From Microbacterium candidum (GTDB lineage: Bacteria; Actinomycetota; Actinomycetes; Actinomycetales; Microbacteriaceae): DNA of 64,000 nucleotides. This document shows, one piece after another, positions 1 through 8,932 of the stretch. Position 1 is the stretch's first letter. Every line of letters starts with the position of its first letter. The notes beneath the pieces were generated by a model. It searched no databases, was not told where the DNA came from, and was given only the letters and a program-made list of their open reading frames with translations. The position numbers and the translations under genes are program-made. Location of the stretch: assembly GCF_030315975.1 (NCBI RefSeq), contig NZ_JASXSZ010000001.1:744001-808000 (forward strand). Direction: 5' to 3'.

Positions 1-905
1 GCGCCGACGCCGAACGTGAGGATGGGCGCGAACCAGACCGGCATCCCGATCTTCGAGGCGATGTCCTCGAGCGGGCTCGCGCTGGTCGCGAGCGCGTCGC
101 CGAGAACGGCGATCTGCGTGTACGCCGCGAAGACGTAGAGGATGCCGACGACCAGTGCGCTCCACATGATGGCGCGCGGGATCGCGGTGTACGGGTTCTT
201 CGCCTCACGACCCAGAGCGTCGGCGGATGAGAAGCCCACGAAACCGAGGATGCCGAGGACCATGCCTGCGGCGATGCCCTGGAAGTTGGAGCCGGCGGCG
301 ACGAGCTGCGCGGGGTCCCATGCCTTCGGACCTGCCCAGACGAGTGCGCTCACGAGGAGGATGGTGATGATCGTCACGGAGACGAGTTCGAGAACCAGCG
401 ACACGCGCGCGGAGAGACGGATGCCGCGGATGGTGAACAGCGTCGCGAGCCCGCCGAGGACGATCGCGAGCACGATCTGCCACCCCACGCCATCGACGGG
501 CAGCCCGAGCAGGTGCAGGAACTGCTGGACGTACGCCACCGAGCCGCCGAGCGACCCTGCCGCGATGCCCCAGCAGCCGATGACGAGCGAGACGCCGGCG
601 AGGTAGGCGCCGGTCGGGCCGAGCCCCTTGGCGACGTAGGTGTAGAGGGAGCCGGCGGATGCATGGCGGCGGGCGAACACGACGACGCAGTATCCGACCG
701 CCAGGATCACGATCGTCGCGAGCGCGAAGGAGTAGATCGTGCCGTTGCCGGCGCCGATGAAGATCGCGGCGGCGGTGAAGGCGATCACCGCGCTGGGGGC
801 GATGTTGGCGATCGCCTGAGCGGCCAGTTCCGGGCCGCTCATCACGCCATGGCGGAGCCCGGCGTCGGTCGGCGACGCGCTCGTCGCCTCTCGCGTGGTG
901 GACAT
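1..905 (-). CDS. APC-family amino acid permease, partial
   Basis: This is the N-terminal 301 residues of an amino acid/polyamine/organocation transporter; the rest lies beyond the left window edge. It starts at the ATG at 905-903 (MSTTREATS). The segment beginning GPELAAQAIANIAPSA is the usual first helix of APC permeases, with an unwound Gly-Ala-Gly region after it (FIGAGNGT). About seven hydrophobic helices are visible. The motif GFVGFSSADALGREAKNP near residue 230 matches the conserved 'E-A-x-N-P' cytoplasmic loop of the family. It probably takes up an amino acid or amine by proton symport; the substrate cannot be read from sequence. It is transcribed away from the dehydrogenase next door in the same direction, 80 bp downstream of it, so the two may be co-transcribed. 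Confidence 0.9.
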   Translation of the reverse strand, partial: MSTTREATSASPTDAGLRHGVMSGPELAAQAIANIAPSAVIAFTAAAIFIGAGNGTIYSFALATIVILAVGYCVVVFARRHASAGSLYTYVAKGLGPTGAYLAGVSLVIGCWGIAAGSLGGSVAYVQQFLHLLGLPVDGVGWQIVLAIVLGGLATLFTIRGIRLSARVSLVLELVSVTIITILLVSALVWAGPKAWDPAQLVAAGSNFQGIAAGMVLGILGFVGFSSADALGREAKNPYTAIPRAIMWSALVVGILYVFAAYTQIAVLGDALATSASPLEDIASKIGMPVWFAPILTFGVG

Positions 906-985
906 ACAACTCTCCTTCGAATCGTGGGGGTTTCGGGTGGGTGCTGGAACAGCCGGATCGTGATCGGCGCGGGGGAGGAGGTGGT

Positions 986-2083
986 TCAGGGGATGAGGAG
1001 CGTACGCAGCGCCTCGCCCGACTCGAGCTCGTCGAGTGCGGCGGCGGCCTCGGACAGCGGGCGACGCCCGGAGATGAGCGGGTCGAGCTTCAGCTGCCCG
1101 TCCATGTATCGGTCGACGAGGGCGGGGATGTCGATCGAGGGACGCACCGAGCCGTAGTTGGAGCCGAGGATCCGCTGATCGGCCTCCGCGAGGACGAGCG
1201 GTTCGAACGACGCCTTCGCGCCCGTCGGGGGCAGGCCGACGATCACGGCCGCGCCGCCGAGTCCCAGCATCCGGATGGCCTGTTCGGTCGTCGAGGTGCG
1301 TCCGATCGCGTCGAACGCGTAGTCGACGCCGTCCGGGAGCAGCGCGGCCAGCTGCTCGACGGCGTCGCCCTCGGACGCGTCGATGCGGTCCGTGGCGCCG
1401 AACTGCATCGCGACCAGCGTCTTGTCCGCGCGGACGTCGATCGCGACGATGCGCTCGGCGCCTGCGAGCCGTGCACCCTGCACGACGTTCAGGCCGACGC
1501 CGCCGCAGCCGATCACGGCGACCGTCGACCCGGGTTCGACGGCCGCGGTGTTGAGCACGGCCCCGACACCGGTGGCCACCGCGCAGCCGACGACGGCGAT
1601 CACATCGAGCGGAGCGTCGTCGCGGACCTTGATCGCACCCGACGCGGGGACGACGACCTCCTCTGCGAACGACGAGACGCCGAGGTAGTGGTGGATGGGT
1701 TCACCGCCGGACGACAGACGCGAGGTCCCGTCGAACAGCACGCCCTTCGGCGCGACGAGGTTCGCGACGAGCTGGCAGCGCGCCTCGTGGCCGGAGCGGC
1801 AGTAGCGGCACTCGCCGCACGGCGGGACCCAGCTGAGGACGACATGATCGCCGATGGCCAGGCTCGTGACCCCGTCGCCCAATGCGGTGACGACCCCGGA
1901 ACCCTCGTGGCCCATGACCAGCGGCGCCGCGGCATCCCACTCGCCCCGCTTCACGTGCAGGTCGGAGTGGCACACACCGGCGGCCTCGATCCGGACGCGC
2001 ACCTCCCCGGCCCGGGGGGCTGCGAGATCGACCTCCGTGTACTCGACGGGCGTCTCGGGGTCACGGAACACGACGGCGTGCAT
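986..2083 (-). CDS. Zinc-dependent alcohol dehydrogenase (MDR family)
   Basis: A 365-residue medium-chain dehydrogenase oxidising an alcohol or thiol adduct with NAD(P). The catalytic zinc motif is GVCHSDLH near residue 36 with GHE near 59. The structural zinc loop carries four cysteines (CGECRYCRSGHEARC) near residues 88-102. The Rossmann fingerprint is GCGGVG near residue 190. Overall it resembles the class III/mycothiol- or aryl-alcohol-type group. The start at 2083 (MHAVVFRDP) matches the family N-terminus. It is divergent from a PucR-type activator 123 bp away, which makes that regulator its likely controller, and it is followed by an amino acid permease, so it may serve amine or amino-alcohol catabolism. 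Family assignment is firm; the substrate is not known. Confidence 0.93.
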   Translation of the reverse strand: MHAVVFRDPETPVEYTEVDLAAPRAGEVRVRIEAAGVCHSDLHVKRGEWDAAAPLVMGHEGSGVVTALGDGVTSLAIGDHVVLSWVPPCGECRYCRSGHEARCQLVANLVAPKGVLFDGTSRLSSGGEPIHHYLGVSSFAEEVVVPASGAIKVRDDAPLDVIAVVGCAVATGVGAVLNTAAVEPGSTVAVIGCGGVGLNVVQGARLAGAERIVAIDVRADKTLVAMQFGATDRIDASEGDAVEQLAALLPDGVDYAFDAIGRTSTTEQAIRMLGLGGAAVIVGLPPTGAKASFEPLVLAEADQRILGSNYGSVRPSIDIPALVDRYMDGQLKLDPLISGRRPLSEAAAALDELESGEALRTLLIP

Positions 2084-2122
2084 CGGCTGTCTCCTGGTGC
2101 TGGGGAAAGGGGAACGTGGATG

Positions 2123-2152
2123 ATCGTATGCACGCGCATCCGTCGGTGTCAT
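2123..2152 (-). promoter_or_regulatory. Putative promoter of the alcohol dehydrogenase
   Basis: Read on the minus strand, ATGACA (2152-2147) and TACGAT (2128-2123) are separated by 18 bp, close to a sigma-70-type -35/-10 pair. The -10 lies about 40 bases upstream of the dehydrogenase ATG. This is inferred from sequence only. Confidence 0.4.
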
Positions 2153-2194
2153 TGGACATCTCTGTGGTTCCTGGCCGCCATCATCAACGTTTCG

Positions 2195-2200
2195 TACAAT
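2195..2200 (+). promoter_or_regulatory. Putative -10 of a leaderless pucR transcript
   Basis: TACAAT (five of six matches to TATAAT) ends six bases before the ATG at 2207. Transcription would therefore begin at or next to the A of the start codon. No Shine-Dalgarno sequence lies between, which fits a leaderless mRNA, common in Actinomycetota. No convincing -35 is seen. Confidence 0.5.
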
Positions 2201-2206
2201 GGGCTG

Positions 2207-3628
2207 ATGGTCCGAGACGTCGCGTCCGTCGCGCGTTACCTCGACGCAGAGGTCGTGGTGGCGGGACGTGAGGCGGCGGCGCCGGTGGACGCGGTCATCG
2301 GGCTGTCCGAGCTCGCCGTGATTGCGCACCCGAGGTTCGTGACCCTCGTCACGGCAACGGCCGACGACGCGCTTGCGGCTTTGGGTGAGGAGTCCGACCG
2401 CGGCAGGCTGCTTCGCGAGACGGTGCTCGTGACCCATGCCGGCGACGCGCGGATCCGTGCCGCGGTGGCCGATGCGGGCGTGACCGCGATCGTCGGCGCC
2501 CGTCCGGACGATGAGCTGCTCCATCCGCTGTTGACGGCCCTGCTCGCGGTCGACCGTGCCGCGGAGGAGCGCGCGGTCACGTCGGCGATGCGCGTCCTGA
2601 CTCTCGCTGCGCGGCGGAGCGGCGTCGCCGGCGTCGTCGCCGAGCTGGCGCACCGCATCGACGGGTGGGTCGTGCTGCTCGACCGCCACGGCGAGGTCAT
2701 CACGACCGCCGGAGCCGGCTCGCTGCACATCCGCGACGCCGTGGCCGTCGCGTTCGGCCGCCCCGTGAGGGTTCGTCACCGCGAGCTGCAGGTGCATCCG
2801 GTCGGCGCTTCGGACGACATCGATGCGCTGCTGGTGACCGCGCCGCGCAACGATGCGTCCGGTCGCGGTCGGGAGCTCGCGTCGCAGACCGCGGCCCTCC
2901 TGGACCTGGTCCTCCGCACGGACGACCCCAGCAGGACGGAGCGTCTCGGGCGGTCGGTCCTGATCGACGGCCTCATCGAGGGCGGTGCCGTCGCCGCCTC
3001 GATCCTTCATCGCTGGGGCATCCGCGAGCGGACCCTCACCGGCTTCGTGCTGACGGCCCGGACGTCGAGCGTCGATCTGGAGCGGCTCGTCGCGCTCTGG
3101 TTCACCGAGCTCGCAGTGACGCACGTGTTCACCGAGCGCAGCGGGTCGGTCATCGGGTTCGTCCGCGACGACCTCGCGGACGCGCTCGCCGCCCGCGTCG
3201 CGGAGTACTCCTTGACCCTCTTCCTCGGGATCGGCTCGCCGGCGCCCGTCGAGACCCTCGACCGCACCGCGGGCGAGGCGCGGCAGGCGGTGGATGTGGC
3301 GGGCGCCGAGGGGAGGAGGGTCGTGCGCTACGAGAGCATCTCGACGATCCACTACCTGTTCGAGCGGCTCGACACGGCCACCACCCGCCGTATTGCGCAC
3401 CTCCTCGATCCGCTCGGGGAGGACGGTGCAGAAGGAGGGCTCACGCAGACCCTCCGGGTCTTCCTCGCCGAGAACGGCGCGTGGGGGGTCAGCGCTTCGC
3501 GTCTCGGCATCCACCGGCAGACGCTGGCGGCTCGCATCCGCCGGATCGAGGAGCTGACCGGACTATCCATGACGGATGCCGACGACCGCGCCGCCGCGTG
3601 GCTCGCTCTGCGCGCCATGCAGCGGTGA
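2207..3628 (+). CDS. PucR-family transcriptional regulator
   Basis: A 473-residue regulator. The N-terminal part (about residues 1-120) is a PucR-type sensory domain with the typical opening VASVARYLDAEVVVAGREAA. A middle domain of uncertain ligand follows. The C-terminus carries the HTH_30 domain (VSASRLGIHRQTLAARIRRIEELTGL, near residues 430-455, shown here in part), the signature of PucR/CdaR proteins. The reading frame stays open for more than 1 kb upstream, but the family start and a -10 six bases away favour 2207. It is divergent from the alcohol dehydrogenase gene and probably activates it. PucR proteins often respond to purine, amine or sugar-acid metabolites; the effector here is unknown. 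Confidence 0.9.
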   Translation: MVRDVASVARYLDAEVVVAGREAAAPVDAVIGLSELAVIAHPRFVTLVTATADDALAALGEESDRGRLLRETVLVTHAGDARIRAAVADAGVTAIVGARPDDELLHPLLTALLAVDRAAEERAVTSAMRVLTLAARRSGVAGVVAELAHRIDGWVVLLDRHGEVITTAGAGSLHIRDAVAVAFGRPVRVRHRELQVHPVGASDDIDALLVTAPRNDASGRGRELASQTAALLDLVLRTDDPSRTERLGRSVLIDGLIEGGAVAASILHRWGIRERTLTGFVLTARTSSVDLERLVALWFTELAVTHVFTERSGSVIGFVRDDLADALAARVAEYSLTLFLGIGSPAPVETLDRTAGEARQAVDVAGAEGRRVVRYESISTIHYLFERLDTATTRRIAHLLDPLGEDGAEGGLTQTLRVFLAENGAWGVSASRLGIHRQTLAARIRRIEELTGLSMTDADDRAAAWLALRAMQR

Positions 3629-3662
3629 CCGCGTCTCGCCCCCGGAGGCAGCATCCGGAGTA

Positions 3663-3684
3663 AGTTACTTCATGTGAAGCAACT
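3663..3684. promoter_or_regulatory. Palindromic operator upstream of exporter-marR operon
   Basis: Two 10-base arms, AGTTACTTCA and TGAAGCAACT, flank TG and match with a single mismatch. The site lies 27 bp upstream of the exporter ATG. The size and symmetry are typical for MarR binding, and a marR gene ends the same operon, so this is the likely autoregulatory operator. Confidence 0.65.
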
Positions 3685-3711
3685 ACTTTCGAGCGGTGTC
3701 GGCGGGATCAG

Positions 3712-5454
3712 ATGAGCCGGACCGCCACAGCCCCCGACCGGTCGATGTTCCGGCACGACCACCCGCACTACCGGTGGGTGGCCCTCAGCAATACGACGCT
3801 CGGCATGCTGATGGCGACGATCAACGCGTCGATCGTCATCATCTCGCTGCCGGCGATCTTCCAGGGGATCAGGCTCGACCCGCTGCAGGAGGGCAACGTC
3901 GGGTATCTGCTGTGGATGCTGATGGGCTACATGCTCGTGACCGCCGTCCTCGTGGTCACCTTCGGGCGCCTCGGCGACCTGTACGGCCGCGTGCGGATCT
4001 ACAACCTCGGCTTCGTCGTCTTCACGGGAGGCTCGATCGCGCTCGCGTTCGACCCGTTCACGGGCGCTGCCGGTGCGGACTGGCTGATCATCTGGCGGTT
4101 CGTGCAGGGCATCGGCGGTGCGATGCTGTTCGCCAACTCGACCGCCATCCTCACGGACGCCTTCCCCGCCCATCGTCGCGGCATGGCGCTCGGCATCAAC
4201 CAGGTCGCCGCGATCGCGGGAAGCTTCATCGGCCTGATCGTCGGCGGACTCCTCGCGGTCGTCGACTGGCGCGCGGTCTTCTTCGTGAGCGTGCCGATCG
4301 GCATCATCGGTACGATCTGGTCGTACATCTCCCTCAAGGAGGTGGGCACGCGCAATCCGGGCAAGCTCGACTGGCCCGGCAACATCACCTTCGCGATCGG
4401 GCTGACCGCGCTGCTCACCGCCATCACGTACGGCATCCAGCCCTACGGCGGCAGCACGACCGGATGGGGCAACCCCTGGGTGATCGCGGGCATCGTCGGC
4501 GGCATCCTGCTCCTCGTCGTGTTCGTCGCGATCGAACTGCGGTCGGAGTCGCCGATGTTCAACATGCGGCTCTTCAAGATCCGCGCCTTCGCGATGGCGA
4601 ACCTCGCGGGGCTCCTCGCGGCGGTCGGCCGCGGCGGTCTGCAGTTCATGCTGATCATCTGGCTGCAGGGGATCTGGCTGCCCCTGCACGGGTACTCGTA
4701 TGCGGACACTCCGCTGTGGGCGGGCATCTACATGCTCCCGATCACGATCGGATTCCTCATCGCCGGGCCCATCTCCGGCACGCTGTCGGATCGCTACGGC
4801 GCGCGGCTGTTCGCCACCGTCGGCCTTCTCATCGTGACCGCGACCTTCTTCCTGCTGCTGCTCATCCCGGTGAACTTCGAGTACTGGCAGTTCGCGATCA
4901 TCACGGGGCTCTCCGGCATCGGCTCGGGGATGTTCGGCGCCCCCAACCGCACGGCGATCATGAACAGCGTTCCCGCGAACCAGCGCGGGGCGGCATCGGG
5001 GATGGCGGGCACCGTGCAGAACGCCGGAACGTCGCTGTCGATCGGCCTCTTCTTCTCGCTGCTGATCGCGGGGCTCGCCGCATCCCTCCCGTCCGCCCTG
5101 TACGACGGGCTGACCGCGCACGGGGTGCCGTCCGTCGCGGCGCAGAAGATCGCGGGGCTTCCGCCGGTGGGGAGCGTCTTCGCCGCCTTCCTCGGCTACA
5201 ACCCGATCCAGAGCCTGCTCGGCCCGTCCGGCGTGCTCGCCGCTCTGCCGCACGCCCAGGCGGCGACGCTGATCGGGAAGACCTTCTTCCCCGAACTCAT
5301 CGCGCAGGCGTTCCACGACGGACTCGTCGTCGTCTTCACGGCGGCGGGACTCATGTCGCTCGTCGGAGCGATCGCGTCCTTCAGCAGGGGGCGCCACGTC
5401 CGGCACACTGAGAGGAAGCACCCGGTTCCCGAGCCGGCGACGGAGGCGAGATGA
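3712..5454 (+). CDS. MFS multidrug exporter, DHA2 type (14 TM)
   Basis: A 580-residue membrane transporter of the DHA2 (EmrB/QacA-like) drug:proton antiporter group. About fourteen hydrophobic segments are visible. The loop-2/3 motif GRLGDLYGRVR near residue 85 is the MFS motif A, and GFLIAGPISGTLSDRYGARL near residue 345 is its second-half equivalent. A long extracellular loop near residues 460-520 is typical of some actinobacterial members. The stop overlaps the downstream marR start by four bases, so the two form a self-regulated resistance pair, with a palindromic operator just upstream. The substrate is unknown. Confidence 0.93.
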   Translation: MSRTATAPDRSMFRHDHPHYRWVALSNTTLGMLMATINASIVIISLPAIFQGIRLDPLQEGNVGYLLWMLMGYMLVTAVLVVTFGRLGDLYGRVRIYNLGFVVFTGGSIALAFDPFTGAAGADWLIIWRFVQGIGGAMLFANSTAILTDAFPAHRRGMALGINQVAAIAGSFIGLIVGGLLAVVDWRAVFFVSVPIGIIGTIWSYISLKEVGTRNPGKLDWPGNITFAIGLTALLTAITYGIQPYGGSTTGWGNPWVIAGIVGGILLLVVFVAIELRSESPMFNMRLFKIRAFAMANLAGLLAAVGRGGLQFMLIIWLQGIWLPLHGYSYADTPLWAGIYMLPITIGFLIAGPISGTLSDRYGARLFATVGLLIVTATFFLLLLIPVNFEYWQFAIITGLSGIGSGMFGAPNRTAIMNSVPANQRGAASGMAGTVQNAGTSLSIGLFFSLLIAGLAASLPSALYDGLTAHGVPSVAAQKIAGLPPVGSVFAAFLGYNPIQSLLGPSGVLAALPHAQAATLIGKTFFPELIAQAFHDGLVVVFTAAGLMSLVGAIASFSRGRHVRHTERKHPVPEPATEAR

Positions 5455-5888
5455 CGCGCGAGCAGGACCACCACGATGCGGCGCGCCTTGCGATCGCGGT
5501 CGGCCGCATCAACCGCCGCATCCGCCCGTCCGGCGACGGGCTGACGCAGGGCCAGCTCTCCGCGCTCTCGACGATCGTGCGGCGCGGCCCGCTCAGGCCC
5601 GGCGACATCGCCCGCATCGAGTCCACCGCGCCTCCGACGGTGACGCGCCTGGTCGCCGAGCTCGAACGGCTGGGCCTCGTCGAACGGGTGCCGGATGCGG
5701 CGGACCGCCGCTCGCTCTTCGTGCACGGCACCGTGCTCGGCGAGCAGGCGATCCTGCGCGCCCGCGCCGAGCGCGCGGACCGGATCGGCGCCCTCATGGC
5801 GTCGCTCGACGATCAGCAGCGCGCCGCGATCGCCGCCGCGCTCAGCGCCCTCGAGCAGATGGCGGAGCCGGGGATCCCCGAGGAGTAG
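5451..5888 (+). CDS. MarR-family transcriptional regulator
   Basis: A 145-residue winged-helix repressor. The recognition region is RPGDIARIESTAPPTVTRLV (near residues 47-66) followed by the wing GLVERVPDAADRRSLFV, both canonical for MarR. The ATG overlaps the exporter stop (ATGA), so it is co-translated with the pump. It most likely represses its own operon through the palindrome at 3663-3684 and is released by a drug or phenolic ligand. Confidence 0.93.
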   Translation: MTREQDHHDAARLAIAVGRINRRIRPSGDGLTQGQLSALSTIVRRGPLRPGDIARIESTAPPTVTRLVAELERLGLVERVPDAADRRSLFVHGTVLGEQAILRARAERADRIGALMASLDDQQRAAIAAALSALEQMAEPGIPEE

Positions 5889-5931
5889 TGCGCGCCGCAC
5901 GGCGACCGAAGAAAGTCACCGCATCCCCCAT

Positions 5932-5960
5932 TCATTTCTCATGATCAGGCGGGGTATCCT
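5932..5960 (+). promoter_or_regulatory. Possible promoter of the DivIVA-like gene
   Basis: TTCATT (5932-5937) and TATCCT (5955-5960) are 17 bp apart, in the 206-bp gap before the coiled-coil gene. The match to consensus is moderate. Apart from this the gap shows nothing recognisable. Confidence 0.3.
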
Positions 5961-6094
5961 TCCATCACCCCCCTCTGCTCACCGCGACGGCGAATCCGCG
6001 CCGGGACCCGATCCGACGACGTCGTCGCACGCGAGCATTCCGGTCGTCTCCCTCCTGCGCCCGGACAGAACCTCTACGCGAGATCGAGAACCGC

Positions 6095-7636
6095 ATGCCC
6101 GACCAGTCCGCCTCCGGATCCCCCTTCGACGCCCTCGTCGCCTCCGGCGGCTCGCAGGGCAATGCTCCGTTCACGACCGCTTTCCGCGGCTACGACCGCG
6201 ACGAGGTGGATGCCGCCATCTCCGCGCTGAACGCGAAGCTGCAGGCCCGCAACGAGGACGCGAGCCGGCTCGAGGAGCGTTACCAGCGTGCGGCGCAGAC
6301 GGCCATCGCGCAGAACGGCAAGACGGTCGAGCGTCTCGAGGCCGACCTCGCCGCCGCCGACGCGAAGTACCGGGAGACGGCGAAGCGCCTCGCCGCGATG
6401 CAGCAGGCGCGCGCCGCCGTGCGTGAGGAGGCCGACAAGCTGAAGGCCGATCTCGCCGAGGCGACCGCGGGCGACAGCGACGTCGTCGAGCGTCTCGAGG
6501 CGGAGCTCGCCACCGAGACCGCCCGCGCCAACGTCGCCGAGCAGAAGGTGCAGGCGCTCACGACGGAGCTGAGCGGCACCGAGAGCGACTCCGCGAACAA
6601 GCGCCAGTTCGACGAGGTGCTGCACGTCGCCGAGGAGCAGGCGAGCGTGCTCATCCGCAACGCCACCGTGCAGGGCGACCGCCTGCTCGAGGCGGCGCGC
6701 GAGGAGATCCTGAACCGCCGCAAGGACGCCCAGGCCGAGGCCGAGGCGATCCTCGCGCAGGCGCAGCACGACGCCCAGCAGGTGCGTCTGCGGGTCGACA
6801 CCGAACTCACCGCGCACAAGGCCCAGCTCGAGCGCGAGTCGGCGCACGCCGCCGAGAAGGTGTCGCAGGCCGAACAGGAGGCCGCCGCCATCCGCTCGGA
6901 GGCCGAGAAGGGCGCCGCCGCCCTGCGCTCGATGGTCTCGCGCGAGACGACGCGCGACCGTGCCGAGGCCGAGCAGGCCGTGCGCGAGCTGCGCGTGCGC
7001 GCGCTCGAGTTCGAGGAGTCGCTGACGCGACGTCAGGATGACGCGCAGCAGGAGTTCCTCGTGCTGCACAACCAGGCCGTCGCCCACGCCGAGCGCATCA
7101 CGCAGGACGCGAACGAGCAGGTCGCCGCATCCCTCGACCACGCGCAGCGCGTGTCGACGAAGGCCGACGACTTCGAGAAGCTCATGCGCGCGCAGGCGCA
7201 GCAGATCGATGCGGATGCGCGCATCCGAGCTCGCGAGCACCTCGACCGGGCGCACGAGAAGGCGCAGAAGATCATCGACATGGTCACCTCGCACTCGCAG
7301 GCCGTGCTCCGCGACGCGGAGGACCGCACGCGTCAGCTCCGCTGGCAGCAGCACCAGCTCACGAGCTTCATGGCCGAGGTGCAGGAGCTCATCCGCCCGG
7401 AGGCGCCGCTCGACGCCGTCGCCGCGGTCGAGACGGCCGCTGCCGAGACCCAGGCGTCCGACGCGGAAGCGTCGGACGCGGTCATCGAGGACGCCACGGA
7501 GATCGTCGACGCCGAGCTCGAGGCCGCGCAGACCGAGGCCGCGCAGACCGAGAGCGGCGAGCCCGAGGAGAACGACGACCGGGCTGACGGCGAGTCCTCC
7601 GATGAGGACGACGCCGAGGTCGAGTCCGCGCACTGA
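6095..7636 (+). CDS. DivIVA-like coiled-coil protein
   Basis: A 513-residue, mostly coiled-coil protein. The N-terminal segment FTTAFRGYDRDEVDAAI (near residues 27-43) matches the DivIVA domain found at the start of Wag31/DivIVA and FilP-like proteins. From about residue 45 to 410 the chain is nearly unbroken heptad-rich helix with many Glu, Ala, Gln and Arg. The last 80 residues are acidic and probably disordered. Actinobacterial proteins of this build act as polar scaffolds for cell growth and division or as intermediate-filament-like structures. It is longer than Wag31 (about 260 residues), so it is better seen as a second DivIVA-domain protein than as Wag31 itself. A strong terminator follows, so it is probably monocistronic. 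Confidence 0.8.
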   Translation: MPDQSASGSPFDALVASGGSQGNAPFTTAFRGYDRDEVDAAISALNAKLQARNEDASRLEERYQRAAQTAIAQNGKTVERLEADLAAADAKYRETAKRLAAMQQARAAVREEADKLKADLAEATAGDSDVVERLEAELATETARANVAEQKVQALTTELSGTESDSANKRQFDEVLHVAEEQASVLIRNATVQGDRLLEAAREEILNRRKDAQAEAEAILAQAQHDAQQVRLRVDTELTAHKAQLERESAHAAEKVSQAEQEAAAIRSEAEKGAAALRSMVSRETTRDRAEAEQAVRELRVRALEFEESLTRRQDDAQQEFLVLHNQAVAHAERITQDANEQVAASLDHAQRVSTKADDFEKLMRAQAQQIDADARIRAREHLDRAHEKAQKIIDMVTSHSQAVLRDAEDRTRQLRWQQHQLTSFMAEVQELIRPEAPLDAVAAVETAAAETQASDAEASDAVIEDATEIVDAELEAAQTEAAQTESGEPEENDDRADGESSDEDDAEVESAH

Positions 7637-7649
7637 CACGCCTACTCCG

Positions 7650-7679
7650 ATCGGCGCCCCTCCTCGGAGGGGCGCCGAT
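7650..7679 (+). terminator. Intrinsic-type terminator hairpin
   Basis: Perfect 14-bp arms (ATCGGCGCCCCTCC and GGAGGGGCGCCGAT) separated by two bases start 13 bases after the stop of the DivIVA-like gene. Only a short T-poor tail follows, as is usual in high-GC actinobacteria. Confidence 0.75.
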
Positions 7680-7801
7680 TCGTGTCGGAAGAGCTGCGCC
7701 TGTGTGCCGTCTTGGTCACAACCCGGCGACAGGTCTATGGCGCCGACGGCCCGGACTGTCATGATGGGCGGCATCTTCCGTCCAGCTGCAGGAGGCCTCA
7801 C

Positions 7802-8920
7802 GTGGAGACTCGACGTTCGAAGACGCGCCTGACCGCCGTCGTGGTGTGGGCCGCGGTCGCGGTCGTGGGGCTCGCCGGCTGTTCCGGGAGCGTCAGCGAC
7901 GTCGACAAGGCGAAGGCGCAGGTCACCGCGAAGGAGAAGGCGGTGTCCGATGCCCAGGCCGCGATGACCTCCGCGTCGCAGGCGTTCTGCAGCGCGAGCA
8001 AGGACTACATCTCTGCGCTCGATCGCTATGGAGATGTGCTGCACTCGACCGCACCGACCGTCGGCGACGTCAAGACCGCCGGCAAGGATCTGGCCGCGCC
8101 GCAGGGCAACGCCCTCGACGGTGCCGAGGCCGCGCTGAAGGCGCAGCAGGACCTCGCCGCCGCCCAGCAGGACCTCGCGAAGGCGAAGGCGCGCCTGGCC
8201 CACGCGGAATCCGGTTCGACGGAGTCTCCCGCTCCTGCGGAGCCCGCGCCGTCGCTCACGCCGCTGGCCCCTGCGGCATCCGTCAACCGGGTGAAGCAGG
8301 CTGAGGCCGACTTCGCCGACGCGCAGAAGTCGATCTCCGACCAGACGTCCCTCAAGGATGCGTCGGAGACCTTCAACGCCGCCGTCGTCGCGCTCGAGAT
8401 GTCGTGGCTCAAGCTGTACGCGGACGCGGGATGCCTCACCGACGCGCAGGCGAAGCAGGCCGCGACGTCGGTCGCCGCCTATACGTCGGCGCTGCAGCAG
8501 GACCTCGCGACGGCGGGCTTCTACACCGGCCCGATCGACGGCATCTACGGACCGATGACCGTGGACGCGGTGCGGAATCTGCAGCAGGCGGCCAATCTGC
8601 CGGTTACGGGCACGGTCGACAAGGCGACCGCCGCCGCCCTGCAGAACGACCTCGTCGCGAAGGGCGACTCTGCCGCGCAGGCATCCGTCGCCTCGACCGC
8701 CGCTCTGCAGCAGACGCTGAAGCTCGTCGGCTACTGGGACGGACCCGTCGACGGCGTCTGGACGCCCGAGCTGACCAAAGCGCTGCAGTCCTTCCAGACC
8801 GCGCTCGGGGTCGAGCCGACGGGGACGGTGGATGCGGCCACGGTCAGCGCCTTCGAGAAGGCGATCGCCGACCTGAAGGCCGGGCCCACGCCCGCGCCCA
8901 GCCCGTCCACGACCCCGTAG
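7802..8920 (+). CDS. Peptidoglycan-binding lipoprotein with two PGB repeats
   Basis: A 372-residue secreted lipoprotein. The start is the GTG at 7802, preceded by AGGAGG (7790-7795) at a six-base spacing. The signal peptide ends in the lipobox LAGC (Cys near residue 26). Next comes an Ala/Lys/Gln-rich coiled-coil stretch (about residues 30-120) and a Pro/Ser-rich linker. Two PG_binding_1 domains close the chain: one around AGFYTGPIDGIYGPMTVDAVR (shown to residue type only) and one around VGYWDGPVDGVWTPELTKAL. The protein probably sits on the outer face of the membrane and holds the cell wall. No catalytic domain is present. The C-terminal tail is Pro-rich. Confidence 0.88.
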   Translation: METRRSKTRLTAVVVWAAVAVVGLAGCSGSVSDVDKAKAQVTAKEKAVSDAQAAMTSASQAFCSASKDYISALDRYGDVLHSTAPTVGDVKTAGKDLAAPQGNALDGAEAALKAQQDLAAAQQDLAKAKARLAHAESGSTESPAPAEPAPSLTPLAPAASVNRVKQAEADFADAQKSISDQTSLKDASETFNAAVVALEMSWLKLYADAGCLTDAQAKQAATSVAAYTSALQQDLATAGFYTGPIDGIYGPMTVDAVRNLQQAANLPVTGTVDKATAAALQNDLVAKGDSAAQASVASTAALQQTLKLVGYWDGPVDGVWTPELTKALQSFQTALGVEPTGTVDAATVSAFEKAIADLKAGPTPAPSPSTTP

Positions 8921-8932
8921 AGATCGGGCGGG

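Noticed and set aside
941..2206. Extension of the PucR protein to an upstream start at 941
   Set aside because: The added 422 residues are antisense to the alcohol dehydrogenase and show no domain; a -10 and family start sit at 2207.
3670..5421. A 583-codon open frame opposite the exporter
   Set aside because: The translation is Arg/Asp/Glu-rich low-complexity sequence, while the plus strand encodes a typical MFS protein.
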